Below, piece after piece: positions 8,639 to 18,672 of a stretch of DNA of 64,000 bases. The notes beneath the pieces were generated by a model. The model saw nothing but the letters and a program-made list of their open reading frames with translations. It was not told the DNA's origin and ran no database searches. The DNA is from an uncultured beta proteobacterium (GTDB taxonomy: Bacteria > Pseudomonadota > Gammaproteobacteria > Burkholderiales > Rhodocyclaceae), in NCBI GenBank assembly GCA_903908065.1, contig CAIVQO010000007.1, forward strand, positions 25,035-89,034, read 5' to 3'. Each line of letters begins with the position of its first letter. The first letter of the stretch is position 1. Position numbers and translations under genes: made by a program.

Positions 8639-9943
8639 TCAGTCGGCGTAGGTGGCGCCGAGCGCCGCGATCATGTAGGCGGGATCATCAGCACCGGCGC
8701 TTTCGCGCGCGCTGTGCATGGCCCACATCGGCGAGCCGACGTCGACCGTGGCCATGCCCAGGCGCGCGGCGACGATGGGGCCGATGGTGCTGCCGCAGCC
8801 GAGGTCGCTGCGATGCGAATACTGCTGGAAGGGCACCCCGGCGCGCTCACAGCAGGCCATGAAGCGCGCTGCGCTCTCGGCCCCCGTGGCATAGCGCTGG
8901 TTGGCGTTGGTCTTGATCACGGGACCGCCGTTCACCAGCACCTTGTGTCCCGGCTCATAGGCCACCGGGAAGTTCGGCTGGTAGGCATGGGCCATGTCGG
9001 CGCTGATGAAGAAACTCGCTGCCGCGGCGCGGCGCCGGTCTTCGCCATCCAGCGCAGCGGCGATGCCGATGCGCGCCAGCACGTCGCCGACAAAGCTGCC
9101 GCCCGCACCCACCGCGCTCTCGCTGCCGACTTCCTCGTGATCGAACAACGCCGCGAGGCAGGTTGCGGCGGGTGCTGCAACCTGGGTCAGCGCGGTCAGC
9201 GCGGCATGGCAGGAGGCCAGGTTGTCGAGCTGGCGGCTGGCAATGAAAGCCTCCTCGGCACCCCACAGGCTGCCCGGCTGCGTATCGTGGGCCACCAACT
9301 CCCAGCTCATTAGATCGGCCGCGTCGGCCCGGGCGGCGTCCGCCAGCACGCGGCGCAAAGCGGCTTCGGCATCGGCGCCCTCGCCAAGCTGGCCGAGGAT
9401 CAGGGGCAGTTCGGTCTGCTTGTTGAACTTGAGCCCGTTTTCATTGACTTCCCGGTTCATGTGGATCGCCAGGTTGGGCAGGCGCAGCAGGGGCTGCTCG
9501 CAGCGGATGGCACGCGCCGCTGGTCCGTTCGCCGTGCGCAACACGACGCGGCCGGCCAGGCCCAGGTCACGATCGGCAAAGGTGGCCAGGATGGGGCCGC
9601 CATAGACCTCGACCGCGACCCGCAGCAGTCCGTCGCCGGCGAGCGCAGCCTTGGGCTTGAGCCGCAGGCCGGGCGAATCGGTATGGGCGCCGACGATGCG
9701 AAAGCCGGTCTCGGCAAGCGGCCGCTGGCCGACGACGAAGGCGATCAGCGACGAACCGCCGCGCACCACGTAGTGCCTGCCGCCGGCCTGCAGGCGCCAG
9801 CGCGCGGTCTCCTCCAGTTTCGTGAAGCCGGCCGCACACAGTCGCACTTCGGCGCTGGCCACCGCATGCCAGGGGCTGGGGCTGGCATCGATGAAGGAGA
9901 TCAGGTCCAGGGCGGCGGAACGGTTCGGGTCCTTGGGCAACAT
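8639..9943 (-). CDS. M18-family (aspartyl-type) aminopeptidase
   Basis: A 434-residue cytoplasmic dinuclear zinc aminopeptidase. The metal-site motifs of family M18 are all visible: GAHTDSPGLRLKP near residue 80, DHEEVGSES in the middle, SADMAHAYQPNFP, and SHRSDLGCGSTIGP near the C-terminus. The family trims N-terminal acidic or neutral residues from peptides. ATG 9943 (MLPKDPNR) gives the usual length; ATG 9976 (MLAAPNEP) is an alternative 33 bases upstream. It ends 11 bases before the RraA-like gene and probably shares its transcript; it appears to be a housekeeping gene unrelated to aromatic metabolism. Confidence 0.85.
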   Translation of the reverse strand: MLPKDPNRSAALDLISFIDASPSPWHAVASAEVRLCAAGFTKLEETARWRLQAGGRHYVVRGGSSLIAFVVGQRPLAETGFRIVGAHTDSPGLRLKPKAALAGDGLLRVAVEVYGGPILATFADRDLGLAGRVVLRTANGPAARAIRCEQPLLRLPNLAIHMNREVNENGLKFNKQTELPLILGQLGEGADAEAALRRVLADAARADAADLMSWELVAHDTQPGSLWGAEEAFIASRQLDNLASCHAALTALTQVAAPAATCLAALFDHEEVGSESAVGAGGSFVGDVLARIGIAAALDGEDRRRAAAASFFISADMAHAYQPNFPVAYEPGHKVLVNGGPVIKTNANQRYATGAESAARFMACCERAGVPFQQYSHRSDLGCGSTIGPIVAARLGMATVDVGSPMWAMHSARESAGADDPAYMIAALGATYAD

Positions 9944-10007
9944 GGCGGCGTTCGGTTCGTTTGGGGCAGCAAGCATACCTCGGCAGGCAAGCTCCGGCGG
10001 CCCCGGC

Positions 10008-10574
10008 TTACTTGCGGGGCGGCGCCAGCTCCGGGTACTCCTGCTGGATCGTCGAGCCGTCCTCACGCCAGGCGTGGCAGCCGTTGATGAAGCGCGGCAC
10101 GTTGCGCGGCGCCCAGCGCCGGGGGTCGGGTTCGATCGCCATCTGCTGTCCGATGCGGTCGGGCCATGAGGCCTGCATATAGGTATTGGCGGCCTGGGTC
10201 ACCAGCTCGGTAAGGTGGGTGCAGCCCTGGATGCCGCCCAGGCGTTCCTTCACCGCCTGCGAGAAGCCGCCGCCGATGCGCAGGCCGATCAGGCTGCGAT
10301 AGGCCTCATCGACACCACCGCACATCGGCCACGGGGCGATCGCGGTGTGCGCCTTGACGTCGCGAATCCTGTCCTCGCCGTCCATCACCAGCGACAAGCT
10401 CATGGTGTGCATGTACTCGCCTTCGCGCACCGGTTCGCGGGAACGGAAAGGCACTTCCTGCCCCTTGAGGTCGGTCACGGTCGCTTCGACTTCCAGGCCG
10501 CCGTCGGCGAGGCGGAAGGCGCGGCATGTGATGGTCCGGGTGTGCACCAGGCGGCGCGTGCTGTCATTGCTCAC
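10008..10574 (-). CDS. DUF2889-family protein
   Basis: A 188-residue protein of the DUF2889 type, with the conserved stretches EGEYMHTMSLSLVMDGE, CGGVDEAYRSLIGLRIGGGF and GCTHLTELVTQAANT. No enzyme activity is established for the family that I know of. The start is a GTG at 10574, chosen because GAAGGAG lies 9 bases upstream; it overlaps the end of the SufU-like gene. It is the last gene of the molybdenum-cofactor maturation operon (10.0-14.8 kb), which suggests a role near metal-cofactor or acyl-CoA enzymes, but that is guilt by association. Confidence 0.75.
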   Translation of the reverse strand: MSNDSTRRLVHTRTITCRAFRLADGGLEVEATVTDLKGQEVPFRSREPVREGEYMHTMSLSLVMDGEDRIRDVKAHTAIAPWPMCGGVDEAYRSLIGLRIGGGFSQAVKERLGGIQGCTHLTELVTQAANTYMQASWPDRIGQQMAIEPDPRRWAPRNVPRFINGCHAWREDGSTIQQEYPELAPPRK

Positions 10575-11001
10575 GATGGCTGACTCCTTCGAGCGCCTGC
10601 CGCAGGGCGCGAAACGGCAACAGCGCGCACTTGTGGCGGCTGCGATAACTGCGGGCGGGGGCGAACATTGCCAGATCCTGCCAGGCCGGCGGCGGGTCAC
10701 GGCCTTCCGCCAGCAATTCTTCCAGCGCCGTGCTTGCGGCCGCGGCGGCGGCGGCGTCCATTCCCGGCGCACGCTGCGCCAGCAGCGAAGCGGCGGCGCG
10801 GCACAACAGGCAGCCCCGCGTTTCCTGGGCAAAGGCGGTGATGCGTCCGGCATCCAGGCGCAGCGTTACCTGCACGCGGTCGCCGCACAAGGGGTTGTCG
10901 GTACGCGCCGCAGCATCCGCCGGATCGAGTCGGCCGTGGCCGTGGTCGGCGCCGGCCCAGTCCTTGATCGCCTGCTGGTAGAGCTCCGCGCCGGCGCTCA
11001 T
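10564..11001 (-). CDS. sufU: SufU/IscU-like iron-sulfur scaffold or sulfur-transfer protein
   Basis: A 145-residue SufU-type protein. The three cysteine sites of the family are present: NPLCGD near residue 39, GCLLC near 66 and RHKCALLP near 126, with the aspartate following the first cysteine. SufU proteins accept persulfide sulfur from a SufS desulfurase, and the SufS-like gene is directly upstream with a 4-base overlap (ATGA). An alanine-rich stretch (DAAAAAAAS) lies between the second and third cysteines. In this operon the pair may supply sulfur for the molybdenum cofactor rather than for general Fe-S assembly; no sufBCD genes are nearby. Confidence 0.8.
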   Translation of the reverse strand: MSAGAELYQQAIKDWAGADHGHGRLDPADAAARTDNPLCGDRVQVTLRLDAGRITAFAQETRGCLLCRAAASLLAQRAPGMDAAAAAAASTALEELLAEGRDPPPAWQDLAMFAPARSYRSRHKCALLPFRALRQALEGVSHREQ

Positions 11002-12188
11002 CGCAATGCCTTCGCTGCATGGCGCAGCCCGTCGAGCAGCGCTGCAACGTCGGACTCGTCGTTGTAGAGCGCCAGGCTGGCGCGGGTGCAGGCCTCGACC
11101 CCCAGCGCCGCCAGCAGCGGCTGGGCGCAGTGATGCCCGCCGCGCAGGGCCAGGCCATGCGCATCCAGCACCTGGCAGATATCGTGCGGATGCAGGCCGG
11201 CGATCTCGAAGCTGACAATCGGCGCCCGCCCTTCCGCCGCCATGGACCCGAGCACGCGCAGGCCGGGGATTTCCCGCAGGCCATCGAGCAGGCGCGCACA
11301 GAGCGCCGTTTCGCGCTCCCGCAGGCGCGGCCAGTCGAGCGACATCATCCAGTCGAGCGCCGCGGCGAGGCCCACGGCCTGCGCGATCGGCGGCGTACCC
11401 GCCTCGAAGCGGCGCGGCGCCTCGGCCCAGGAAAAGCCGTCCAGATTGACTTCGCCGACCATGCCGCCGCCACCGCAGAAGGGAGGCAGCGTGCACAGCA
11501 GTTCCGCGCGCCCCCAGAGCACGCCAACGCCACCGGGCCCGAAGCACTTGTGGCCCGAGAAGGCATAGAAATCGACGCCCAGCGCCCGCAGGTCTTGCGG
11601 CCCGTGCTGCACCGCCTGGGCGCCATCGAGCACGACCCTGGCGCCGACGCGGCGCGCCGCGTCGACCACGGCCGCGACATCGGTGATCGCACCGGTAACA
11701 TTGGAACACTGCGTCAGCGCCACCAGGCGGGTTTCCTCGCGCAGCAGCTGCGGCAGGCGACCGAGGTCGAGCTGACCATCGGGCCGGACGGGCAGGACGT
11801 CGAGGGCGATGCCCTTGCGTTCGCGCAACATCAGCCAGGGCACGAAGTTGCTGTGATGCTCGGCCTGCGAAACCAGCACCCGATCGCCAGCCTGCAAGCC
11901 GGCACCGAAGGAATGCGCAACCAGGTTGAGCGCGGCGGTGGCGCCGGACGTGAAGACGATCTCCTCGGCCGCCACATTCAGGAAGCGGGCCGCCGCCCCC
12001 CGCGCCGATTCGTAGGCACGGTCGGCGGCATCCGCCAGCGCGTAGGTACCGCGCATCACGTTGGCGCGGCTGCCGGTTTCATGGCGCAGCACGGCATCGA
12101 GCGCATCACGATGGATCTGCGCCGTCGCCGCGCTGTCGAGGTAGTGCAGGCCAGCCTGTGCCGCGAGCAGGGGAAACCCGGACCTCAT
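10998..12188 (-). CDS. sufS: SufS-type cysteine desulfurase
   Basis: A 396-residue PLP-dependent group II cysteine desulfurase that releases sulfur from L-cysteine as a protein persulfide. The cofactor lysine lies in SGHKCFGPGG near residue 205, the conserved AEHHSNFVPW near 105, and the catalytic cysteine in GGHHCAQPL near 345. ATG 12188 was chosen because it overlaps the stop of the upstream gene (12185) and gives the standard start. It sits between a molybdenum-cofactor enzyme and a SufU-like acceptor, so sulfuration of the cofactor of a xanthine-oxidase-type enzyme is a reasonable role, as known for XdhC-associated desulfurases. Confidence 0.85.
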   Translation of the reverse strand: MRSGFPLLAAQAGLHYLDSAATAQIHRDALDAVLRHETGSRANVMRGTYALADAADRAYESARGAAARFLNVAAEEIVFTSGATAALNLVAHSFGAGLQAGDRVLVSQAEHHSNFVPWLMLRERKGIALDVLPVRPDGQLDLGRLPQLLREETRLVALTQCSNVTGAITDVAAVVDAARRVGARVVLDGAQAVQHGPQDLRALGVDFYAFSGHKCFGPGGVGVLWGRAELLCTLPPFCGGGGMVGEVNLDGFSWAEAPRRFEAGTPPIAQAVGLAAALDWMMSLDWPRLRERETALCARLLDGLREIPGLRVLGSMAAEGRAPIVSFEIAGLHPHDICQVLDAHGLALRGGHHCAQPLLAALGVEACTRASLALYNDESDVAALLDGLRHAAKALR

Positions 12189-13800
12189 CGCGATTCCATG
12201 GCACGCAGGGCTTCGGGCGTGTCGACGTCGGTGAAGATCGCGTCGTCGTCCCACTCGACGCGCGTCACGCGGTCGGCATGGGTTTGCAACAGGCTCCGGG
12301 CGCCGACATCGCCCTCGACGCCCGCCATCTCCGCCACCAGCGCGCGTGGCCAGAGGATGGGATTGCCGCGCCGTCCGCCGCGCACCGGTGCGACGATGCG
12401 CGGCGCGCGCGGGTCCCAGGCCGCGATCAGGCGGTCGATCAGGTGCGCGTCGACGCGTGGCATGTCGGCCAGCACCACCACCACTGCGTCAGCCTCGTCG
12501 GGCAATGCGGCCAGCCCGGTGCGCAGCGACGAAGCCATGCCTGTGGCATGGTCGGGATTGTGCAGGCAGGCTACGTCGAGCCCGGCGAGGGTCGCCTCGA
12601 CCGCCTCGGCCTGGTGGCCGGTGACGACCTGCACGCTGACGCAGCGCGAAGCCAGCGCGGCATTCACCGCGCGCCGCACCATGGGTATGCCATCCACCGG
12701 GCACAGCAGCTTGTTCGCGCCGCCCATGCGGCTGCTCGATCCGGCCGCCAGCACCAGCGCGGCGATGCGGCAGCCGGAGGCGCTGCGCCGGGCGTCGGGT
12801 TCGGTGGCGTCTTCGTCCTCCTCGGCCTCGGGGGCGCTGCGGATCAGGCCGCCCACGCCCATTGCGCGAATCTGCGGGTCGCCCATCGGCAGCCCGGCCA
12901 GCAGGCGCTGCAGCACCCAGTCGAGGCCGTTCAGGCGACGCGAGCGCGCGCATCCCGGCAGGATGATCACCGGCACCTCGCCGATGCGCGCCAGCAACAG
13001 CATGTTGCCCGGCTCCACCGGCATGCCAAAGCGCTCGATCACGCCCCCCGCGGCGACGATGGCCGCCGGAATCGTATCGCCGCGATCCTTGGGCACCGTG
13101 GCGCCGGAGACCATGAGCAGGTCGCAGCCGGCGCCCAGCGCCTCGCGCAATGCCTGCTCCACCGGCTGGCGCCCGTGGGCGCAGCGCTGCACCAGGCCCA
13201 GGTGGCTGCCGAGGTCCTCGATGCGCCGGCGGCTGCTGTTGACCGCCGTCGCATAGTTCTTCGCCGGATCGCCCGCCTGCTCGGTGACGATCAGCGCCGC
13301 ACGTTTCGCGCAAAACGGCCGCAGGCGGAATGCACTGCCCTGCCCCACCGTTTCCCGGCAGGCATCGATGAGCTTGCGATCTACCGCCAGCGGAATGATC
13401 TTTACCGTCGCCACCACCGCGCCGGCCCGGACCGCGGCCTGCTGCGGCAGCGTCGCCACGGTGACCTCCTCGTCGACCGCATTGAGTCGATCGATCAGGT
13501 CGGCGTCGATTTCGATCAGGCCGCGCGCCGTGGCATGCAGGTTGCACCGCCCGGTATGCGCCCGACGCGCCTCGACCCCCTGGCCGGCGATCAAGGCCGC
13601 CACGGCCGCTGCCGCCGCATCCTCGTCGAGGTCGCCTGGCGCCAGGCGCGCGCCGTACACACGTTCTATCCCGGCATCGCACAGGGCCTGAAAGTCGGCG
13701 CGGGTGACACGGCGACCCTTCTTCAGCACCCCGTCCGGCAGGCGCAGGCTGTGCGCCAGGAGCAGGCCCTCGGACTCGGCGACGGGAAATTCGGCGAAGA

Positions 13801-13804
<4 letters not shown>
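12185..13804 (-). CDS. Molybdopterin-binding (MoeA/MogA-like) and MobA/MocA-like nucleotidyltransferase fusion
   Basis: A 539-residue two-domain molybdenum-cofactor protein. Residues about 1-340 resemble the molybdopterin-binding fold (GCDLLMVSGATVPKDRGD near 230, then PVIILPGCARSRRLNG). Residues about 350-539 form a MobA-like nucleotidyltransferase (ALVLAAGSSSRMGGANKLL, with the NTP-binding glycine-rich loop, and VVLADMPRVD). Such fusions attach CMP or otherwise finish the cofactor for molybdenum hydroxylases. An acidic linker (EAEEDEDATEPD) joins the domains. It overlaps XdhC upstream and SufS downstream by 4 bases each, so the three are tightly coupled. Confidence 0.85.
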
Positions 13805-14811
<1,007 letters not shown>

Positions 14812-14885
14812 CGCACAAGTTTCACGGGTTTCGACATCGGGGATTGTCACATGCGGCAGAATGCAAAAAAACCATCATGCAGGGA

Positions 14886-14915
14886 TTGACATGAACTTGT
14901 TCCATTGCATACAGT
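14886..14915 (+). promoter_or_regulatory. Putative promoter of the trpB-like gene
   Basis: TTGACA (14886-14891), a perfect -35 box, is followed after 18 bases by TACAGT (14910-14915). The putative operator at 14905-14921 covers the -10 box. The coding start is at 15058, leaving a leader of about 135 bases that contains a 7-bp hairpin (ATGGCCC/GGGCCAT, 15002-15020). Confidence 0.5.
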
Positions 14916-14921
14916 GTACCG
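14905..14921. promoter_or_regulatory. Palindromic operator, copy 2 (TTGCATACAGTGTACCG)
   Basis: Shares TTG-N-ATAC-N-G-N2-TAC with copy 1 at 2773-2789 and overlaps the -10 region of the trpB-like gene's promoter, as expected for a repressor site. The right arm is less well conserved than the left. Confidence 0.45.
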
Positions 14922-15057
14922 TATCCGGAATTGGACCCACCGACCGCCGTCGGGAATGGCGTAGCACCCCCCGGCGACCGATCCCTGATCGAGGATGCAA
15001 CATGGCCCGCGAGGGGCCATCCGCCATGACCAAAACAAATGTGGAGGTGAAACTCTG

Positions 15058-16440
15058 ATGAGCCAGATCCGTGTAGTGCTTGACCAAAACGAAATCCCGA
15101 CCCACTGGTACAACATCGCGGCAGACCTGAAGAACCCGCCTTTCCCGCCCCTGGGCCCGGACGGCAACCCGGTCGGCCCCGAGCAGATGTTGGCGATCTT
15201 CCCCGGCCCCATCCTCGAGCAGGAGATGTCGGCCGAACGCTGGATCCCGATCCCGGAAGAAGTGCGCCAGGCCTATGCGCTGTGGCGCCCGAGCCCGCTG
15301 TGTCGCGCCGAGCGCCTGGAAAAGATGCTGGGCACGCCGGCCAAGATCTTCTACAAGTACGAGGGCGTCTCGCCCGCCGGTTCGCACAAGCCGAACTCCG
15401 CCGTGCCGCAGGCCTACTTCAACAAGCTGGCCGGCACGCAACGCTTGGTCACCGAGACCGGCGCCGGCCAGTGGGGTTCCTCGCTCTCCTTCGCCGGCCA
15501 GCTGTTCGGCCTGCCGGTGCGGATCTACATGGTCAAGGTCAGCTACAACCAGAAACCCTACCGCCGCCTGATGATGCAGACCTGGGGCGGTGAAGTCTTC
15601 GCCAGCCCGACCATGAACACCAAGGCCGGCCGCGACATCCTGGCCAAGGACCCCGACAACCCCGGCAGCCTGGGCATCGCGATTTCCGAGGCGGTCGAGG
15701 AATGCGTGTCCACACCCGGCACCAAGTACGCACTGGGCTCGGTACTCAACCACGTGCTGCTGCACCAGACGGTGATCGGCCTCGAAGCCAAGAAGCAGTT
15801 CGAGAAGATCGGCGAATATCCCGACATGATGTTCGCGCCCTGCGGCGGCGGCTGCAACTTCGCCGGCGCGGTCTTCCCCTTCCTCGGCGATGCCGCGGCG
15901 GGCGACAAGCGCGCGCAGAAGATCCGCATGGTGGCGGTCGAGCCGGCCTCCTGCCCGACGCTGACCAAGGGCGTGTATGCCTACGACTTCGGCGACGCCA
16001 CCGGCTACACGCCGCTGATGAAGATGTACACCCTGGGCCACGACTTCATGCCGCCCGGCATCCACGCCGGCGGCCTGCGCTACCACGGCGACAGCCCGCT
16101 GATCTCGCAGCTCTACCACGAGAAGCTGATCGAGGCGGTGGCCGTGCATCAGACCGCCACCTTCGAGGCCGGCGTCATGTTCGCTCGCGCCGAGGGCATC
16201 ATCCCGGCGCCGGAATCGGCCCACGGCATCCGCGCCTGCATCGACGAGGCGCTGCGCTGCAAGGCCAGCGGCGAGCCGAAGACGCTGTTCTTCAACCTGT
16301 CCGGCCACGGCCATTTCGACATGGCCGCCTACCAGGACTATTTCGCCGGCAAGCTGGAGGACTACGAGTACCCCGAAGAGGCGATCAAGGCTTCGATGGC
16401 GAACCTGCCGAAGGTGGATTGGCCGCCGAAAGCCGCCTGA
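15058..16440 (+). CDS. TrpB2-like (tryptophan synthase beta chain-like) PLP enzyme
   Basis: A 460-residue fold-type II PLP enzyme of the long TrpB2 class. The cofactor lysine lies in [16 protein letters not shown] near residue 112, followed by [15 protein letters not shown]; a phosphate-binding loop is seen at [16 protein letters not shown] lies before ATG 15058. There is no trpA, trpC or other tryptophan gene nearby, and the gene instead abuts aryl-CoA catabolic genes and carries its own promoter and operator. TrpB2 proteins can act without TrpA and as generic beta-replacement or beta-elimination enzymes. A catabolic role in amino acid or indole/anthranilate metabolism is a guess from context. 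Confidence 0.85.
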   Translation: MSQIRVVLDQNEIPTHWYNIAADLKNPPFPPLGPDGNPVGPEQMLAIFPGPILEQEMSAERWIPIPEEVRQAYALWRPSPLCRAERLEKMLGTPAKIFYKYEGVSPAGSHKPNSAVPQAYFNKLAGTQRLVTETGAGQWGSSLSFAGQLFGLPVRIYMVKVSYNQKPYRRLMMQTWGGEVFASPTMNTKAGRDILAKDPDNPGSLGIAISEAVEECVSTPGTKYALGSVLNHVLLHQTVIGLEAKKQFEKIGEYPDMMFAPCGGGCNFAGAVFPFLGDAAAGDKRAQKIRMVAVEPASCPTLTKGVYAYDFGDATGYTPLMKMYTLGHDFMPPGIHAGGLRYHGDSPLISQLYHEKLIEAVAVHQTATFEAGVMFARAEGIIPAPESAHGIRACIDEALRCKASGEPKTLFFNLSGHGHFDMAAYQDYFAGKLEDYEYPEEAIKASMANLPKVDWPPKAA

Positions 16441-16462
16441 CCGCAATCGCAGGTCAAACATC

Positions 16463-16488
16463 AAGGGGGCGCAAGCCCCCTTTTTTTT
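16463..16488 (+). terminator. Rho-independent terminator after the trpB-like gene
   Basis: AAGGGGGC-GCAA-GCCCCCTT forms an 8-bp stem with a 4-base loop, followed at once by a run of eight T. It starts 22 bases after the trpB-like stop and lies just before the converging stop at 16494. Confidence 0.9.
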
Positions 16489-16493
16489 CGTGC

Positions 16494-17942
16494 CTACCAG
16501 TCCTTCGGCGCGACCAGCCGCCGCTTGCCGTCGCGGCTGCGGCCCAGGCCGGGCTCGTCGAGCGCGACGCGGTCCCACAGCTGGCAGCTGACCTCCTTGT
16601 GCTTCTGGTCGAGGCCCTCGCAGTAGTTCTTGTATTCGCACTGATGCACGCTGCCACCACGGCCTTCGCGCAGCTTTTTCCACCAGCGCGGATCGGCGAT
16701 GCTCTGGCGGGCGCTGCCGACGATGTCGGCGATGCCCTCGGCAAGCACCGCTTCCGCCTGCTCGAAATTGTGGATGCCGCCGGCGGCCACTACCGGCGTC
16801 GCCAGGCCAGCCTCGCGCAGGGCGCGGCGGATGGCGCCCGTGGCGGCAAGATTGCGGCCGAAAGGCCCCTGCGCGTCGGACAGGTAGCCGGGCATGCACT
16901 CGTAGCCCGAGACCCCGGTATAGGGATAGACGGCCTCGCCCACCTTGGGCGGCTTGGCATCGTCGAACTTGCCGCCGCGCGAGAAGGAAAGGAAATCCAT
17001 GCCGGCGCGGGCAAGGCCCAGCGAGAAGTGAATCGCGTCGTCCAGGGTGCTGCCGCCGGCGATGCACTCCTCGGCCAGCAGGCGGCAACCCACCGTCCAG
17101 CCGGCGCCGACTTCCGCGCGCACCGCGGCATACACCTCCAGCGGCAGGCGCAAGCGGGCGTCCAGTGCGCTGCCGTAGCCGTCGTCACGCGTGTTGGTGG
17201 CGGAAAGGAAGGAGGCCATGGTGTAGGCGTGGGCGTAGTGCAGTTCGACGCCGTCGAAGCCGGCCTCGCGTGCGCGCCGTGCCGCAGCGGCGAACAGCCC
17301 GGGCAGCACCTGCGGCAGGTCGCGGATGTGGGCCAGCGCGGTATCCGTCACGCGCTCGCGCGCGCCCTTGTGCAGCGCCTCCCATTCACGCGCGTCGAGC
17401 ACGCCCTGCAGCGCGTCGTCGTCCAGGGCCTGCAGGCGCTCGCGCACGGCCTGGTCGGAAGCGCCCGACATGCCCAGCGCGTCGCGATGATGGTCCGTGA
17501 TGCGCAGGAAGCGCTCGAGAAACTTCGCGCGCTCCGGGCGGCGCTTGACGGCAAGGAAGTCGATCAGCTGCACGTAGGCGCGCGTGCGGCCCTCGCTGTG
17601 CCTGCGTATGGCCTCGGTGACGCGGCGCAGGCCCTCGATGTAGCGGTCGTGGCCGATGCGCAGCAGCGGACCGCTGGGCACGTCGCGGATGCCTGTCGCC
17701 TCGATTACGATGCCGCCGGGCTGGCCGGAAGCGAGGCTGGCGTACCAGTCGACCACGGCATCGGTGACATGGCCCTCCTCGTCGGCGCGCCAGGGCACCA
17801 TGGCCGGCACCCAGGTGCGCGAGGACAGTTCCAGCGGGCCGTGATGGAGCGGGGAGAACAGGCGCGAGGCGGCAGCCTCCTCGCGCGTGGGAATTCGTCC
17901 TGGCGCGGCCTTGAAGGCGATGCGCTGTGGCGGATGCCACAT
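16494..17942 (-). CDS. NADH:flavin oxidoreductase, Old Yellow Enzyme family, with a Cys-rich tail
   Basis: A 482-residue FMN-dependent TIM-barrel reductase. The signature AGFDGVELHYAHAYTMASFL, a phosphate/FMN-binding end (GIADIVGSARQSIADPRWW) and the C-terminal tail QCEYKNYC plus SCQLWD are seen. The family's usual QLxHAGR motif is replaced by VQLIDFLAVKRR, and about 70 extra residues (around 155-215) separate it from the next strand. The protein may reduce an activated double bond of a ring-derived CoA ester. ATG 17942 gives the normal OYE start. It is the last gene of the 16.5-23.1 kb operon, 67 bases after the zinc-ribbon gene. Confidence 0.8.
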   Translation of the reverse strand: MWHPPQRIAFKAAPGRIPTREEAAASRLFSPLHHGPLELSSRTWVPAMVPWRADEEGHVTDAVVDWYASLASGQPGGIVIEATGIRDVPSGPLLRIGHDRYIEGLRRVTEAIRRHSEGRTRAYVQLIDFLAVKRRPERAKFLERFLRITDHHRDALGMSGASDQAVRERLQALDDDALQGVLDAREWEALHKGARERVTDTALAHIRDLPQVLPGLFAAAARRAREAGFDGVELHYAHAYTMASFLSATNTRDDGYGSALDARLRLPLEVYAAVRAEVGAGWTVGCRLLAEECIAGGSTLDDAIHFSLGLARAGMDFLSFSRGGKFDDAKPPKVGEAVYPYTGVSGYECMPGYLSDAQGPFGRNLAATGAIRRALREAGLATPVVAAGGIHNFEQAEAVLAEGIADIVGSARQSIADPRWWKKLREGRGGSVHQCEYKNYCEGLDQKHKEVSCQLWDRVALDEPGLGRSRDGKRRLVAPKDW

Positions 17943-18009
17943 GGCTAGAGAAAGGTCGGCGCCGGTGACGCCCGAACGGACGTCCCCTTGGGGGACAGGG
18001 CAGCGGTTG

Positions 18010-18201
18010 TCACCCGGCCGCCGGCGGCGCGTGCTTGGCGGCGAACTCGGTCGCCGCCTGCTGGAATTCGGCGATTGCTTCCTCGCTGATCTCTTCGCCG
18101 CATTCGTAGCAATAGGCCTTGCCCTTGAGGCGGTCCACCCAGCGGCAGCCGCAATGGTCGCAGGCGAGTTCCGGTGCACCGCGCGGATTGATGAAGATCA
18201 T
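18010..18201 (-). CDS. Small zinc-ribbon protein (63 aa)
   Basis: A 63-residue protein with two CxxC-type knuckles, CDHCGC near residue 14 and CYECGEE near 31, separated by 17 residues. It looks like a single zinc ribbon followed by an acidic helix (EEISEEAIAEFQQAATEFA). No catalytic domain is present. Its ATG overlaps the stop of the upstream unknown gene as ATGA, which makes co-translation likely. Function unknown; similar small ribbons elsewhere are subunits or metal-handling helpers of larger enzymes. Confidence 0.75.
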   Translation of the reverse strand: MIFINPRGAPELACDHCGCRWVDRLKGKAYCYECGEEISEEAIAEFQQAATEFAAKHAPPAAG

Positions 18202-18665
18202 CGGCAGGCTCCGAGGAAGGCGAGTCCTAGCGATTCGAGGAAGTCCTCGTAGCCGGCATCCTGCAACTGGGCCTTGTTCCTGAAGACGAAGAACATGATG
18301 TTGCCGCGGCGGATGGATTTCTTGATGGTGGTCAGCGCCTCGCCGGCGAGATCGGCGCGCGCGGCGGCCAGCGCCTCGGCGTCGGCCACCAGAAGCAAGT
18401 CGACTTTTGCCATGGCCATGCCGGAAAAGCGTTCGACCACCGCCTGCATGCCGCCGCCCTGCACCTGCCACGCCAGCATGTCCACCTCGGCAGCGCGTTG
18501 CACCCCCTCGAGGTGCTTGCCCGGCAGGATGCCCGAGGCTTCGCGCGAAACGATGCCGATGCGCGAACCCTCGTCCATCGCGGCAAAGAGTTCGCGGTTG
18601 CGATCGAGCATCGCCTGCCAGTCCGCCATTTCACCGAAGCCGCCGAATTCCACGATCGCGTTCAT
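18198..18665 (-). CDS. Unknown protein, member of a tandem related pair
   Basis: A 155-residue protein I do not recognise. It is soluble, without signal peptide or membrane segment. Its C-terminal part (FVFRNKAQLQDAGYEDFLES, then LGLAFLG) aligns with the end of the next gene upstream (FVLRQREELDASGVLEFIET, then LELATPK), so the two look like diverged duplicates. Both contain an M-A-x-LWW/MAMAKVDLLLV-like strand. It begins at ATG 18665, eight bases after the upstream stop, and overlaps the zinc-ribbon gene. Context suggests a role in the aryl-CoA pathway, perhaps as a small subunit. Confidence 0.7.
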   Translation of the reverse strand: MNAIVEFGGFGEMADWQAMLDRNRELFAAMDEGSRIGIVSREASGILPGKHLEGVQRAAEVDMLAWQVQGGGMQAVVERFSGMAMAKVDLLLVADAEALAAARADLAGEALTTIKKSIRRGNIMFFVFRNKAQLQDAGYEDFLESLGLAFLGACR

Positions 18666-18672
18666 GCCTGTC

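Noticed and set aside
16494..17942. The OYE-type gene as the missing C-terminal half of the salicylyl-CoA hydroxylase
   Set aside because: It lacks the usual OYE motifs of that half and has a large insertion and a Cys tail, so simple splitting of the known fusion is not supported; only functional replacement remains possible.
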